A model generated the notes under the pieces. The model was given only the letters and a program-made list of their open reading frames with translations, ran no database searches and was not told where the DNA came from. A stretch of 64,000 nt of DNA from Mugil cephalus (taxonomy: Eukaryota > Chordata > Actinopteri > Mugiliformes > Mugilidae): the NCBI RefSeq assembly GCF_022458985.1, contig NC_061773.1, forward strand, positions 17,766,001 to 17,830,000, given 5' to 3'. Positions within the stretch are counted from its first letter, which is position 1, and each line of letters opens with the position of its first letter. This document shows positions 10,245 through 24,500 of this stretch, one piece after another. A program made the position numbers and the translations under genes.

Positions 10245-10318
10245 CCAGCAGGCGGCGGTGACGCTTGTTCACGTGGTTTCCCAACATCCAATCAAATCCA
10301 ATCAGCCTGGTGACGTCA
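10245..10318 (+). promoter_or_regulatory. pxk: pxk promoter: CTCF-like, E-box, two CCAAT, CRE
   Basis: In order: CTCF-like motif (10245-10259), CACGTG (10270-10275), CCAAT (10288-10292), CCAAT (10298-10302) and a full palindromic CRE TGACGTCA (10311-10318). The pxk ATG follows about 200 bases on. The first part is also present at 7823-7869 because the duplication breakpoint falls within this promoter. Confidence 0.6.
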
Positions 10319-10521
10319 GGTATGGGAGCTGCGCCATAGCTGCGCTTCCTGGTTACGGCGAATCAAAGCTAGCAGTTAGCTGGGGGCTAACTGGTTGGCT
10401 TCTCCCGGGGTGTTGGTGCTCATTCTCCGGCCAACGTGGCTCTGACACAAGTGTCTTTCCGGCGGCTTCAGTCAGCGACAGACGGACACTCGGTTCAGAC
10501 TTTAGCCGTCATTCCTCCGGG

Positions 10522-13500
10522 ATGTCTTTCCTGGAGAAGCCGACCCCCGGCAGGCTGCTGCTGGACGACACCGTACCCCTGACGGCGGTGATCGAAGCCA
10601 GCCAGAACCTGCAGTCTCACACGGTGAGTATTTCCTGGGACTGCTCCTAAGTTAACCGGTGACATTCTGCAGGCTCAGCGTTAAAACCATCACCGGGGTG
10701 TCCCTACACAAATCTCCCGGTGCCGCCGTGTCCATAATTTAGCAAAGTATTTTTTATGGGGGCGTTTATATGTCGATCGCTGCGTCACCGGTTCCATTAA
10801 CGGACAGTTGTAAACGCTCCTCTCCTGTCAATTATCACAACAACCACAACCAGTCTCCGACAGTCAAAGTTAAATTTAAAAAATAAATATCCTCACTTTA
10901 AGTCAAATGACAGTCTCTCTACACGTATCATTTTGAAGGGTGTCGGACATTACACATTCTTTGTATTTCTCTCTCAGGTTAAGTAATTTCCTGGAAGCAT
11001 TTCTACACCAAGTACAGATGATAAATAAAAAAATCTTTATCTTTTTTTATTATATGATTAGTGACAGAAAAGGTTGATATTTAAAGCATGACCTTTGCTA
11101 TACAAATGCTTAAACCAAACCCCTGTAATAAAATGTTTATTGTTTATCCGCCATCCATTACTGTCTGCCAGTGTTAGTTTAAAATGTTGAAGTCTCAGTG
11201 GGAGTAGTGAAGCTTCGCTATGTAAACAATGCCGAACCAAACAGAATCAAACGATCGTTATCTGTGTGTGTTTGTAAACGTCTGCTCATTCATAAAAAAA
11301 AAAAAAACGTGCTGAAACACACAGGATGTAAAAAAAAAAGAAACGGTTTTTGAATTGAGTTTGGCGTTGCATGTTTCCCAACATAAATCCTCGACTTTAC
11401 TTTACAGAGAAGTGCTCAGTGACTCGTGTGTTACAGTTAAAACGATGTGATGTGACCGTATAATGTAAAGCAAGACCGTGTCCGATAATGGGTGCAGGGG
11501 CAGAGCTGTTTGTTGTTGACAGATGAGATCAGCTGAGCTAGCCAGTTAGCTCAGCATGCTAATGTCAGGCATTGGCCTTGGTGTTGCTGCTGTTGGAGAC
11601 ATTATGAGCCACGGATGGATATGAAGTATTAACCCTTGTGTCTATTAATATTAACCCGGAATTTAAGAATTGTATTAATTATTTCACAAGATAAACAAAA
11701 GCAGCAGCTTCCACGTTGCAGAATACAACATATAAAACATGTGACCAGCTGCAACATTAATGCTGAACTGTGAGGGAAGAAACTTTAATGAACTTCCTTT
11801 TCCGTGGCAACATCACGATGACTCATTGAATTTAAAGCCTGATTAAAATTGATTTAAAGTCTCTCTGATATTTGTGTTTACTCGTATAATGACACAGTTC
11901 ACTCAATTTATTTTTATTTAGTTTTGGTGTAGATGGTCGTCACGATCACGTTGCTGACTTAACTAATCGGATTGAGCCACTGTCATTCCCAAATTTAAAA
12001 TATTCATCACTACGTGTAATGAAATAACATGAGGCAGGGGGTCGTGCGGCCTTGAAAACTGTGGCAGAGCGACATTGACTAAAACACTGCTTTTAATGTG
12101 CATCTGGCTGGAACCTGATCTGCTTAATAAGATCAATACTGGCGTGGAGGTTAAAGGTCGCTAGCTTGACGGGCTCAGTTCCAGATGAGTGGAGAGGCAA
12201 AAACGTTTGTTTGAGCACCTTTCTTTCAGCAGCAAGTCCGCGCTTTATGAAAGAAGATGAGATAAAAAAAAGGTCTGAATGGTTTTAAGTCCTCATTGAC
12301 TGATCGCATTGTGTTACAGCAGCTGGACAGGAAGTGATTGCAGTTTGTTTGTGCAGAGACCTGTTAGTCTGTGAGCAGGACCTGGACTGTAAGAGGACTG
12401 AGAGGATTAGTTTAATGGAAAATTCCACGTTGTTTTCGTAACTGCGTTCATCATTCCCGTCGGTTGGGAAACTGTTTCATTCAGCAGCTCCATCCCTGAT
12501 ATCCGTTAACAGCGCGGCATGAAGAGACTCATCCACGTATGAGCTGAGTCACTTATTAGGAAATGAAACGGAAAGTAAACGCACTCCCCGTGCCTGCGTG
12601 TACACACAGGCCCTAACAATACCCTGAGTGGTTTATTTTCATTCATCTAATAACTTTGCTTTCTTCCTTTGAGCATAATAAACATTGAGACGGACTCTCA
12701 GAGCTGCGGGTGGAACAGTTTGATCTATGATTTGAACATTGGGACAGAAATGTTTAGTATTTTTATTATAACATGTTGAGGTCAAATTTACACTCTGATG
12801 AGAATAAGACCAGGATTTGGATTCAAAAGTTATAGAATTATGAGAGAAACATGTTACTTTACAAGCAAAGGTAATTTGTGTGTTTTTAATTACATCACCT
12901 TCAAGTTCATTCTCAGCTCTGCCTCTATTTTCATACTATTACCGTTAAAGTTACAACTGCATAAAAAGAAACTGTGACGTTATTTTATTTAACTAAAAGT
13001 TAATGTGATATTAGTTCTTTTCTTTTACATTTAAAATATTGTGTGGTCTCTGTCTCTCAGGAGTACATCATCCGAGTACAGAGGGGCGTGTCTTCAGACA
13101 ACACCTGGCAGGTGAGCACAACCAATCACTACGTCTGTAATTAGTTTGTTTGGCAGAAATGTTTACATCATAAAAAACATCTTCAAGGGAGGGAACAAAG
13201 ACACGCATGATCTTCATTTATGTGTTTATGTGTACCATTTCGAATTTAATTAAATTATATTTAAATTCATCACAACCTAGAAACTGTATGTTAAACTATT
13301 TGTAGTGTTGAGCCGTGGAATATAGAAGAACTATTTGTTGGGGGCATATCTGAAATAATAAATAATAAATTGAATATTATATCTATAGAGAGAGACTCAG
13401 TTTATTTCTTTATTGCCCTTTGAGGTTCTTATCTTCTCTTTAGAAGCTCGTTAGTCTCATAAAGTGTGGACTGTGTGTGGCTCACCTTATTTCCACTGTG

Positions 13501-15521
13501 TGTTTACAGTTCCACAAAGTGTGACCCTGAAACATATCAAGTGTTGACAGTTGTGTTTTCTTGCAGGTGATTCGGCGCTACAGCGACTTTGATGTCCTCA
13601 ACAGCAGCTTAATGGTAAGTTTTACAATTTAAACCTGAGATAAGACAACAGTGAATGCTGCGTCACTGGGTTTAAGAAGAAAAAAAAAAAACTCAAGCAA
13701 AGCATTTTTAAATGGTGTCGTTTGTCTAGATAGTAAAAGTAGTAGCAGTCCGGTTGAAAGCAGATCTGTTGGTCTTACGGTGCACTTTTACACATACACC
13801 AGCTCAGTCTTGGCCAATCTTCTTCCTGTTTGGCAAAGCTCAGTGGTTGATTACGACAGGCTCAAGGCTTTGTTGCTTCAGTTTCCCAGAAGCCACTATT
13901 GTCCCTGTGAGAAGGCAGTGGTGCTGCTCAGCTGATATTGGAGTTGACTTAAAGGTTGTGCTGCATAGTTTTCACTAGAGCTTGTTCGAGAAGAAGGTTC
14001 GGAACAGGTCATGATCCAAAAGCAACATTTTTAAAACATAGTGTGTATGTAATCATGCATGCAGCGGGTCACTGGTGTTTATTGAAGATGTGACAGAAGA
14101 CAAGAGCTTCTGAATTGAATTGTGTTTAGAGACAGATGAAGAAAAGATGAACAGACAGTGCCCAAAATATATTGTGAAACCATTATTTGGGTTTCCTCTT
14201 AATTTTATAAGAAAGCAGGGAAAGCTAAATATCGTCTTTTATTTGCCAAAAAGTGTCATTTGATATTAGCGCTTTACGGCCTTTTATCCGACTTTCATCG
14301 GCTTTGGTATGAGTGTCAGATTGTCCTTGTCGTGACCTATTTCAAGGTCAAATCCTACTTCCTGGATAACAGGAAGTTAGCAGTTTTTCTGCTGAGGTCT
14401 TGCCTCTTCATTTCCTGTTTTAGGGTCTCGCACAGACCTTGACCAGGTCTTCAGTCAGCACGCGAGAGGCCAAGTTCTTTCTGCATGATGGAGATTTTCA
14501 TAGACAGTAGGTGAAGGGAGTAGTGTGAAATAAAAACTAAAAAGTAAAAGTACCTTTCTTCTTCTCTAGGTGTGTGGCATCAGTCTCCCTCTCCCTCCTA
14601 AGAAGCTGATCGGAAACATGGACAGGGAGTTCATAGCAGAGAGGCAAAGAGGGCTGCAAAACTATCTGGACTCTATTACCCAGCATCCACTGCTTTCGAG
14701 TTCGCTGACTGTCAAGAAGTTTCTTGACCCCAACAACTACTCTGCTAACTACACAGGTTTGTTTACTCATCTACTTTTTTTTTCATGCAACTTAACTTTA
14801 CAGGCTCCTGCTTTTAAATGTGAATCATGTGGTATTTAAGTATTTTGAATTTTCAAGAGACATATCATGGTTCAGTGGATGTTTTTAAATTAATGTACTT
14901 AATCCACTCTGTATTTACTTTAAATATATAATTCTTTCTTGAGTTCATTAATGTTTGCTTTCTCATTCTTCCAGAGATCGCCCTGCAGCAGGTCTCCATG
15001 TTCTTCAGGTCAGATCCAAAGTGGGAGGTCCTGGAGCCTCTCAAAGACATCGGTAAGACTCACTTAGCACATTTAATGTGTGACTGTGTGCACAACTACT
15101 GGTCTTTTCATCATGTGTTCACCAACATAGATGTTGAATCTGGATCCTTTAAGAAAGGAAGCAGACTTTGTTCAATGAAGGACACGATGTAGCTGACTGG
15201 CTGATATCCTCAAACTGTCGCACTCTGTTCACATTTAGAGTATTGATTTTTCATCCTAGTATTAGAGTGCTTGATTAAAAAAACATTGATTTTCATCTCT
15301 CTTTTCCGGACAAGCACAGAGGGCGTTGTCGTAGCCTCTGTGGTCAGCAGTGATTTGATTTTTCTTCTCAAAATTAGTGAATAATAAGATTACGGGAACT
15401 ATAATGTGGTAATATCCTCCATCATTTTACCAGATTGACAGTAAAATTTAGCTACAAATGAAATTATAATTTCAAACAAACTCAAAAGAAGTATCTGCTC
15501 CGAGAGAAGTTCTTAAGACGT

Positions 15522-15592
<71 letters not shown>

Positions 15593-18500
15593 GTCTATCT
15601 GTCTATCTGTCTGTCATGTTAAAGTCTTGCTGTTTGCTTTCCAGGCTGGAGGATCAGGAAGAAATATTTCTTAATCAAAAACAAAGAGCAGCCCAAAGAG
15701 AGATATCTGCTGAGCTGGGTGAGTGGAACTGGAGGACACCTCACTGTGTTTATTATTATTTAATCAGATTACCAACCTGTCTGCGTGGTGGAGCCTGCAT
15801 GTACCGATAGTGACTCGGCTTTAAACGGTCTCGTTCTTTTAGTTTCCCTCCAGATTTGCGAGCACAGAGGCTCCTCCTCACAGATCAAGAAGGAAATTTA
15901 TTTTCATGAGACGCTAACATCAAAGAGTGGCAAATTGCTGCATTGCTGATGTTGACACGCTGCATATCTATGTGTGAGAGAGACATGTTGATGATGATCT
16001 CAGGCTCACTTTTATGTTTTTCCGGTGCATTTGAGCCCTAGCTGTTGTTAGCCTAGCTACGGTAGCGAGCACAGACTTCTTCACATTTCACAGTCTCCAA
16101 CCTGCTGATGTAAATACACCTAATGCGACTTCAAATGGACGAAGCGTTTCGCTGAAGCATAACCTCTATAAATTCACCGTCTGTAACAATCGCCCGGGTG
16201 ATTTATTTCAGGAGCCAGTGGCTGAGTTCAGAAACGACTCGCAGAAAAATTAAGAGAATTCATCTGATGTCTTTCCAAATTAAATTCTCACAACATTTAA
16301 AGCTTTACTCAGTCAATACAAAAGTACTTGGATGGGTAAAGACGTAGAAAGTAGCAAGTAAAGCTTTGTTCTTCAGGAAGATCAGAATCCTGACAGACTT
16401 CACCCTGTGCAGAACAAATAGGATTTATCAAACTAATCTAAATCCAGTCAGACATAATTAATTGATGTGATTGTTTTCCTCCACTCAGGGAAAATAGCTG
16501 TGCTTTTATTTTATTTATTTTATTTTTTTTACTTATTGTTCGGCTCAGTGAACCGGCTTTGTTTTGGGTAAAGAAGTTTCCAGAACTACGAAAAGAATAA
16601 TTCTATTATATAGGTGGAGAAATTGTTCATTCTGCAGTTACTCTAAGTCAAACTTCTATCGCCTATTTGTTTCTGTGCAAATTTAACCTGACAGATAAGA
16701 TTATATTGGATCTTCACTTTTTAAAGTGAGTCTGTAATTCACTGAAATATAGCTCATAAAGTTAAAAGATGCTTCTGGATGGAAAGTACGTGACTGAAAT
16801 CACGTGTATCCAGCTTGTGTTTTCCCAGAGCCGCGTGCCGTGTAAAGGGGGGTGGGGGGGGGTGGTCTGATTAAAACAACAGCTCCTTTAAAGCATTAAA
16901 TAACATGCAGCTCTCACATGTCGCCTGGCTGGCTGAAATATAAACCTCTGACTCTGTGCGTGTGTTCTCCTGTGTGTAGGTGGGCCTGGGTCCTGATAAG
17001 TTCCTGTCGGACAAAGACCTGCAGTCGGCCATGAAGCTGCTCACCGGCCTCACTGTACGTACGCGCACCAACAAACACCAGAAACTGCACAAATCTCAGG
17101 GTGAAGCCATAAAAACAAAGCTAGAACAAGAGCAACTGGACTTATTTAAGTTTTCTTGAAGATGTATCGGCCATTTCTGATTTAGTCTTCAGACGAAAAT
17201 GCTCTGTCAAGTCTTTGTCACGTTTTGATCATTTTTATATTTCATAATTTATCAAACCATAAGTCTTACATTTAGCCAAACTGCAACTAACAACATTAAT
17301 TTTGTGATCTATTTTATATACTCGCTGTATACACACACTACAGTGGGGGTCTTCAACGTTTCTCAGACCAAGCGCGGACTGAAAGATAACAACTCCTGCC
17401 TCCGTTTATGAAATATGTTGGATTCCTGTTAATGTGTATTTAAACAAATTTAAATTTGGAGGAAAATTTTATAAAACTGATTAAAAAAAAATGTGATCTT
17501 TTATGTACAAATTTGATGTTGCTTCCCTATTGTGTGTCAGTAAATAGTCTGAAGGTAATAACTTCATGTATTACAAAACTCAGATGAGACTTATTTAACC
17601 AACAGACCATGTATTTTAAATGTTCGATATTCAAATAACATCTTATTATATCAAATAATTAACATTTCGCCATAGTTTTATCATCAGAAATTAGTCATAG
17701 CTCATCAACGTCTCGTCTTGGTCACAGAAAAAAATGGTCATTGATGAATATTTTTCTTCGTGTAAAAATGAACATTTATGGGGAGCTTAAATGTGTATTA
17801 GGGAAAATCTGTTAATGACCCAAATACTCACCTGCAATTAGAGGATGTCATTCAAATTAACCCAAGAGGTGTCTTGTTTTTCACTAACGTACAGATTTCA
17901 CACCTGGATTTTAGAGCAGGCAGTAGAACTTGTTATAAACGGTGAAACGTCTTCAGGGAAACTCAACAGATCCAGTTAACGTTTTTAACTTAGAGTGACA
18001 ACATTGATACAGATCCAGACACCTGAACAGACATATAATAATCCGCTTGGTCTTTGTCATCTATGAACTTTACATATTCTCAAATCAAGCTGCATCAACT
18101 GAGCTAGACAGAAATACACCACCGGTCAAAAGTTTTACAACAGCACGCTGTATCCTCTGGTATAGTTGGTCATGGCTTCATCCTTCAGCAAGATAATGAC
18201 CCAAAACTTGAGCCCAGTCTCTAGACTTTAACCACATGGAGCTGGTTTGTGATGAACTGGAGAACAAAGCACACTACAAATGCCGCACATTTCTGGGAAC
18301 TCCTGCAACGAAATTGGGAAGAAGAAATATTTGATTTTAGAAAGAAAGAATGTCACGAGTGTTTTCACGTGTTAAATCAGCCAAAGATGGTGATGAGTTG
18401 AAAGTTTAGATGTTTTGGGTTGTATATTAATTCTGTGTAAAATGAGACATTCAACTGCATACATTTGAATAATAATAATAATAAAAAATAATTTTCTCAC

Positions 18501-21500
18501 CTAGCTACAAAAAACTATCAATTTTAAGTTTAAGTCTTAAACTTTCCTTAGCTCTTTATTAAAGACATTAGCACATAAACGCAATATTTTAAACATAAAT
18601 ATTAGTAGAGAAGCAGATCCCTGTTTTCGTCTGTAAATAATTAAACTCCTTCTCCTCCACAGACTCCGTATCTCTGTCCGTTGTTGTTCTCCAACACCAG
18701 TGAGTCGTCCGCTCTGCTCATCCGGCCGTTCAGTGAGAGCGGGTCTCTGAGAGATCACATCTGTAAGGTACTGTCTGTGTCTGTGTGTCTGATGCTTCAA
18801 CGAAACCTCCACAGCAGCATCTGTACAAAATATGTAGAAAAGCTCCAGACAAATTGTGATTCGTGAATATAATGTACCACCGAAACAAAAAAAAAAGCAC
18901 AACTTTGCTTCATCAAGTTGAAAAAACAAGGAGTTTGCGTTGCCTCGTTTCATGCGTTTTGCCGCCGCAGACAAATCAGAAATAAATTTAGGATGAAATT
19001 AACTTTGATTTGAGATGTGCACACTCAGCTCCTTTCCATCACATCCTTCCAGGTTCAGTGTCTCGGTCATTCTAGATAAATAAAAATGCTGACTCTTAAC
19101 TCTCTCCTCCTCCAGGTGAAGCCCAAAGAGGGTTACCTGAAGAAGTACTGTAACCCGAAGAAGAGTCAGGGCCTGGAACTGTCGGACATCAAGCTGTACG
19201 GCCGTCAGATCCTAGAGGTACAGAAAACACCACACAGGCAAAGTCTTCAAACGCCTCACAGCTGCTACCAGATCAATATATGTTTGTACGTGTCCAGGCC
19301 CTGAAGCTCCTCCACGACGGCGGCTTATTTTACGGCCACCTGCACGCGTCCAACGTTATTGTGGACGAGGGCACGTGTCGGCTGTTAGACGTGGAGAACG
19401 GCATTCTGGGAGTTCCCTCAGCGCTTCGACCGTCCTTCACCCAGCTCAGGAAGATCAACGTACGTGAATGACATGAAAAAATACCTTTCTTTAATACTTG
19501 TCTAATGACTGTTTGAGGATCTATAAGGCAAAATGTGTGTGTTTCTCTGTCTGCAGACCGCAGAGAGCATCGACGTCTTCTGCTTCGGACATTTATTGTA
19601 CGAGATGACGTACGGCCGCCCGCCAGACACCGTCCCCGTGGATCAGTTCCCCACAGTCCCCTACACAGCCGTGGGTCCGTACACACACACAGACATACAC
19701 AATATATTTAGCTTGTGCGCACAGTCGCATGTCGTCTTTGTGCTTCTGACGGTTGATTTATTTCTGTGTGTGTGTGTTCAGAGTCGGTGCTCCAGTCCAT
19801 TCTGTCCACAGAAGCCTGTAAGAGCGGGATGCCGACGGTGTCCGCGCTCATCCAGACGCCGTGAGTTCTTATGTTGTTTTTGAGTCATTCACAGACAGCG
19901 TGACAGAATAATCTCTGTGAAAGTTATTCAAGGTTTGATTTAAGATCCTTCTCCGCTAAATAAATCTGCACATTTCTCTCCGCATTGTCGCCCGAAAGCT
20001 CAAATTCAAAGCGTGCCACACAGCAGTGCACATTCAGAAAGTTTTCTCTACTTTGGGTCACTTTTGTTATGTTGTAGCCACGATTGTGAATTTTTTCTTT
20101 TAGAAATTCTTGCAAATTTGTTAAAAACGAAAACCTGAAATATCACATTCAGACCATTTGATCAGTTAGTATGAGCTCCACTGGCAGCAATTACAGCCTC
20201 AGGCCTATTCTATTATCACTTTATGATCACTGAGTGTAGATTAATGTGAAAAACAATGAATTTAAAATGACTGTAGCATCAGGCTGCAACATAGCAAACG
20301 TAAAACAGGTGAATGGGGTCTGAATACTTAATGGATGCGCTGTAAATTGTGTTACCTGTCTATGTTGCAATTGACCCGAAAGAAAGAGGCCCTTTAATGA
20401 ATGTGGCGCTTTGTGTAATACACAGAGCAGGGATGACAATGTGCTGTGAAACCTTTGGACCTGGCATTCATGTGGATGTTACTTAGACATGTAGCACCCA
20501 CATAGACCGTCATAACAATGACGCTCCTTGATGGCAGCAGGATGCAGCGTGACACAGACACACACACAAAAATAGTTTAGAAACAACTCAAAAAACATGC
20601 ACCACAAGGCCCAAATTCATTAGATCCCAAACTGATGAAGTGTCTGTGGGTAGATCCACAGAGACCCCTCCCCTCAGTCCATAAGAACCGTTATATTATT
20701 GCTCTGATCACTACAAGAACCGACACTTTGAAAGTGTATGTGTGTCTCTGCTCCCTGTCATCTCAGGGCCAGCATGGTGCGTTTTGGGCTCGCAAGTGTA
20801 GAACAGTTACAAATGTTATTGAGGCTATTTAAATAAAATAATATAAATATTCAGTAAAACTTGAACTAAATAGAAAATAATTGTAAATACAATTTGCTGT
20901 TGGAAATGTCAGAAACAGGACTTTTTTTTTAAATATTATTTTGCTATTTTTGCAGCCTCTTCAGTGACGTCCACCTCCAGCACTCAGAAAAACTCCAGAT
21001 CAAGGTGAGAGGCTCAGTTTGAAGTTGCTTCTGTTGTCCAGCTGCAAACATCATTCGGAAAGAAAAGTCACATGTGAACCGTCGCTCCTCCAGGTTCCCA
21101 GCAGGTTGAAGGAGGCTCTGAAGACGGCAAAGGAGAGTCTGGAGAAGAGACTGCACGAGGAGCAGAGACTGGTGGGTCAATATTCTCGCTGACTGAGCTC
21201 CAGTGGTATTTGATTTGTAGTTGCTGTGCATCCCTGTGCAGTATTTCGATGCCTGGAGGAGATCTTATTGCCATCCTGTCAAAACATTGCAGAGACATGA
21301 TTAATGAAATGCTGTGGGAGCACAGCAGCCTGCAGAATTTCATCTCATTAAACCTCAAAAACACCTCATAGTGAAATTTATTTAAACTTGGCACAACGGT
21401 TTAGAATTAGGTGGTAAAACATGACGGTGTCCTTAAATCAACTCTTACATTTCAGGAGCATCTCATCAATATTTGTGTAAATGTGAAATAAACATTAAGT

Positions 21501-24500
21501 TGGACCCAAAAAGGTGAACAGAGTAGAATCTAGTGGTCAAAATTCAGACCTTTCAAAATGTCTTTTTTTGAAGTGACACAAGAATTCATACTCAAGTTTC
21601 ACAGTTTGTGCTATCAAAGAAATTCAAACGTGTAAAAGCTTCAAAATGAAAAAAATCAACTTCACTGGGACATCACGATAGTAATAACAATAAAAAAACA
21701 ACATGTTTTCAGAGATTGATGTAAACCGAAAAGTTAATGCAACTTCATGTAAATTAGACTGAAGTATTTTTCTGACATCGTCTATAATTTCATAACTGTA
21801 TCAGAACGAAACAAGCGAGACGTTGTTCTATTGACGGCATTGAGCTGTTTTCAGGAATGTCTGGCTGACCTCACACGGTCCAGAACTCGCCGTGACATTT
21901 CAAAACATGTGATAATATTACATCAGTCTGGATGTAAAACTTGTAAAGATTTTTCTTGTTTCTTGTTTTTTGAGCGCACTGTTTCCTGTTTCCCCTCCCT
22001 GATATTCTCACTTGAAATCATCGAATCATTATCACTATTGTGTGTATGTCCCTTCTACAACGCTACAACGTTGCCACATGTTTTTCCCAGAAGTTTTTTT
22101 TTTAGGCTGCAGTCATAACGTCTCAAAAAAAAAAAAAAAACAAAGAAAGAAACATAAGAAAATCCCCACAGTCTGTTTCAAATCAGCAAATCTTGAGCAA
22201 ATCAATCCAGTGAAGTTGCCTTTTAAAGTTGATTAAAGTGGATTATGGTGGATTTCTGCTCCACCTGGTGAGGACAAGAGGGACAGATAATGGTGAAACT
22301 CACAGCTTCTTATTAAACAGTTCATTAGTAAAACAGCCCATCAGTTGTTTGGATTATTAACCTTCACTTCAGTGGTAAGTGTCGGCCTCTCTCAGTTCTT
22401 CACTAACGTGAATGGAAGGTTAAATCCAGTCTGACTGAGCTGTGTTTCTTTCCACTCCCATGCCACCTCAACACTCTCCACTCTTTTATTTTTCTGTAAT
22501 TTATTTAAGGATATAGACCCCGGTAATTAAACCGTCAGTTGGCGCATTTCGTCGCAAACATCTGTTTGTAGTCGGGTCGATAGTCGGAGGATAACGTTGT
22601 GTCTGATTTCAGCTCCACCAGCACAAGAGGCTGACGAGAGCTCAGTCTCACCACGGCTCCGAGGAGGAGAAGAAGAAGAGGAAGATCTTGGCGAGGAAGG
22701 TGAGCGGACATGAACACACATCATTGTCAGCTGCAGCTCCGGTTCAGAGGACACGTCGTCCTCCGTCTGTTTAGAAAGACTAAAATTGTGTTTTTGTCTT
22801 TGCAGAAGTCGAGACAGTCGGCGTATGAAAATGAAGAAGACGTCTCCATCAGAAACAACAATAACTCTGGTAGGTTTTTTTTTTTTTTTTTTTTTTACTC
22901 CCATTTAAACTGTAGCTAAAGTAAATTAATTGACTTTTGCGTTTGCTGAACAGCTAGAGTTGTTTTATTTATTTATATTTTTTATATGTCTGGTTAATCT
23001 GACAACATTTACAACAGCTGGTTACCCCATAAGCTGGTTAACTAAATAATTAACCAGGTAAACAGTGCGATAATTACTTAAGTCGTTTTACTGTATGTAG
23101 CTTATTTTTAGCCTGTTAGCTACAGTATGTAGACGATAAGTTAGCTGGTTTGGTGACTAGAGTATGGAAGCATTCACTTCAGCAAAAACATGTTTATTCT
23201 AATATTTCTTTCTGAGAAAAAATAATAAAAATTCTAATGCAGTAAATAAACCCTGTGCTCTCAGATGCAGTTCTGTTCATCTAACCACAGGGGGAAACAG
23301 TTGTTGTCTGTTTCTTAACATTGATTCATTAGTAAGTTACTGATCTCAGACTTCTTAGATGAACACGTACAAAAAAAAAATACTATCATCTTAAGGACTG
23401 AAGTATCTGTGTCTTAAAACGTCATCAGCTCATCCTTCCCTGAACAGCAGGTCTGCAGTGTTAACAGAACTTCATCTAAAAGAAAAACAGGATTGTTTCT
23501 CAGAAAAACAGAAATGTATCTTGTGAAAACAGAAAGCTAGGTTCAGTCTTAATTAGCTTGTGTGAGGTTGGTAGTTAGTTCAATCTTAGTCCTGGAGTAT
23601 CTGTGCAGCACGAAATGAGTCCCAATAAGTAAAATTTGCATTTTGTTTCTTTTTTCTAAAAATCAGATATAATTATTGTATAAATGTGAATGTGTAAATG
23701 CTTTGTTTGCACACGTGTGCATCTGCTAAACAACGGTTAGCGTCTAGAAACCACCAGGCTATCACATTTAGTACGCTAACTGATTGAGAAAAGTAATGTA
23801 GGAAATGCTGACAGCATAAGAAAGAACAACATTTTCCTCGGACACTTCACGATATGACTAAGACTCTGTACAACCTGATTATAATATATTAAGTTACCAC
23901 TGCCACCGATTCTGAAGATGTCACGAACACATGAAGGGTCTTTTCTCATAATCACATGAGTCTCTGAAGACGATGTCAATGAAAATGTTTGTTTTTTCTT
24001 CAGGATCCGGAGCCAGTTCCCCTCCCACATGCCCCTCCTCCCCCACCCCCCCATCCACCACAGGTATGAGCGTCCGTCCGTCCTCCCGTCCGTCCATCCG
24101 TCTGTCTTGTCTGTCTCTTCAGTTGTCTGTCTTCCTACCTGTTTTGAATCTCGCGTCCGTCTGTCCTTTCTCCCATTTGTCCGTCTGCCCGTGTGTGAAA
24201 CTCTCAGACCGACTTAATAGCGCCCCCTGTGGCGGGAACCTGTCGGGGCAGCATCTCCACAGTTAACCCTGACATTTAAATCTGTGTGGTGATGAGGACT
24301 AATCAATAATCAATAACTGGACACCTGTGTCTCTGTCTGTCTCTTCACCTCTTCTCTCGCCACGTGACTCTCAGATAGGTATCTGTCGCTGTCCAACTCA
24401 CTTTGTTGTGTCTCTAGGTAACTGAACACAGGGTGGGAAACGTGGATGTGTCACAAACACAACGATGTTTCCTTACCCTTAAACTCACTCGACTCTTACC

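Larger units (their letters stand above)
7869..10292 (+). repeat. 2.4-kb tandem direct repeat, unit 2
   Basis: Second unit. The offset rises to about 2422 after an inserted AT-rich stretch (about 9605-9645) and a shorter GATA tract. The unit ends around the CCAAT boxes at 10288-10302. The junction at about 7866-7870 shares only AAT/CCAAT-like microhomology, which suggests a microhomology-mediated tandem duplication. Confidence 0.93.

Noticed and set aside
18537-18974. 145-codon minus-strand open frame over pxk exon 8
   Set aside because: Antisense shadow with no recognisable domain. The plus strand is a well-supported pxk exon.
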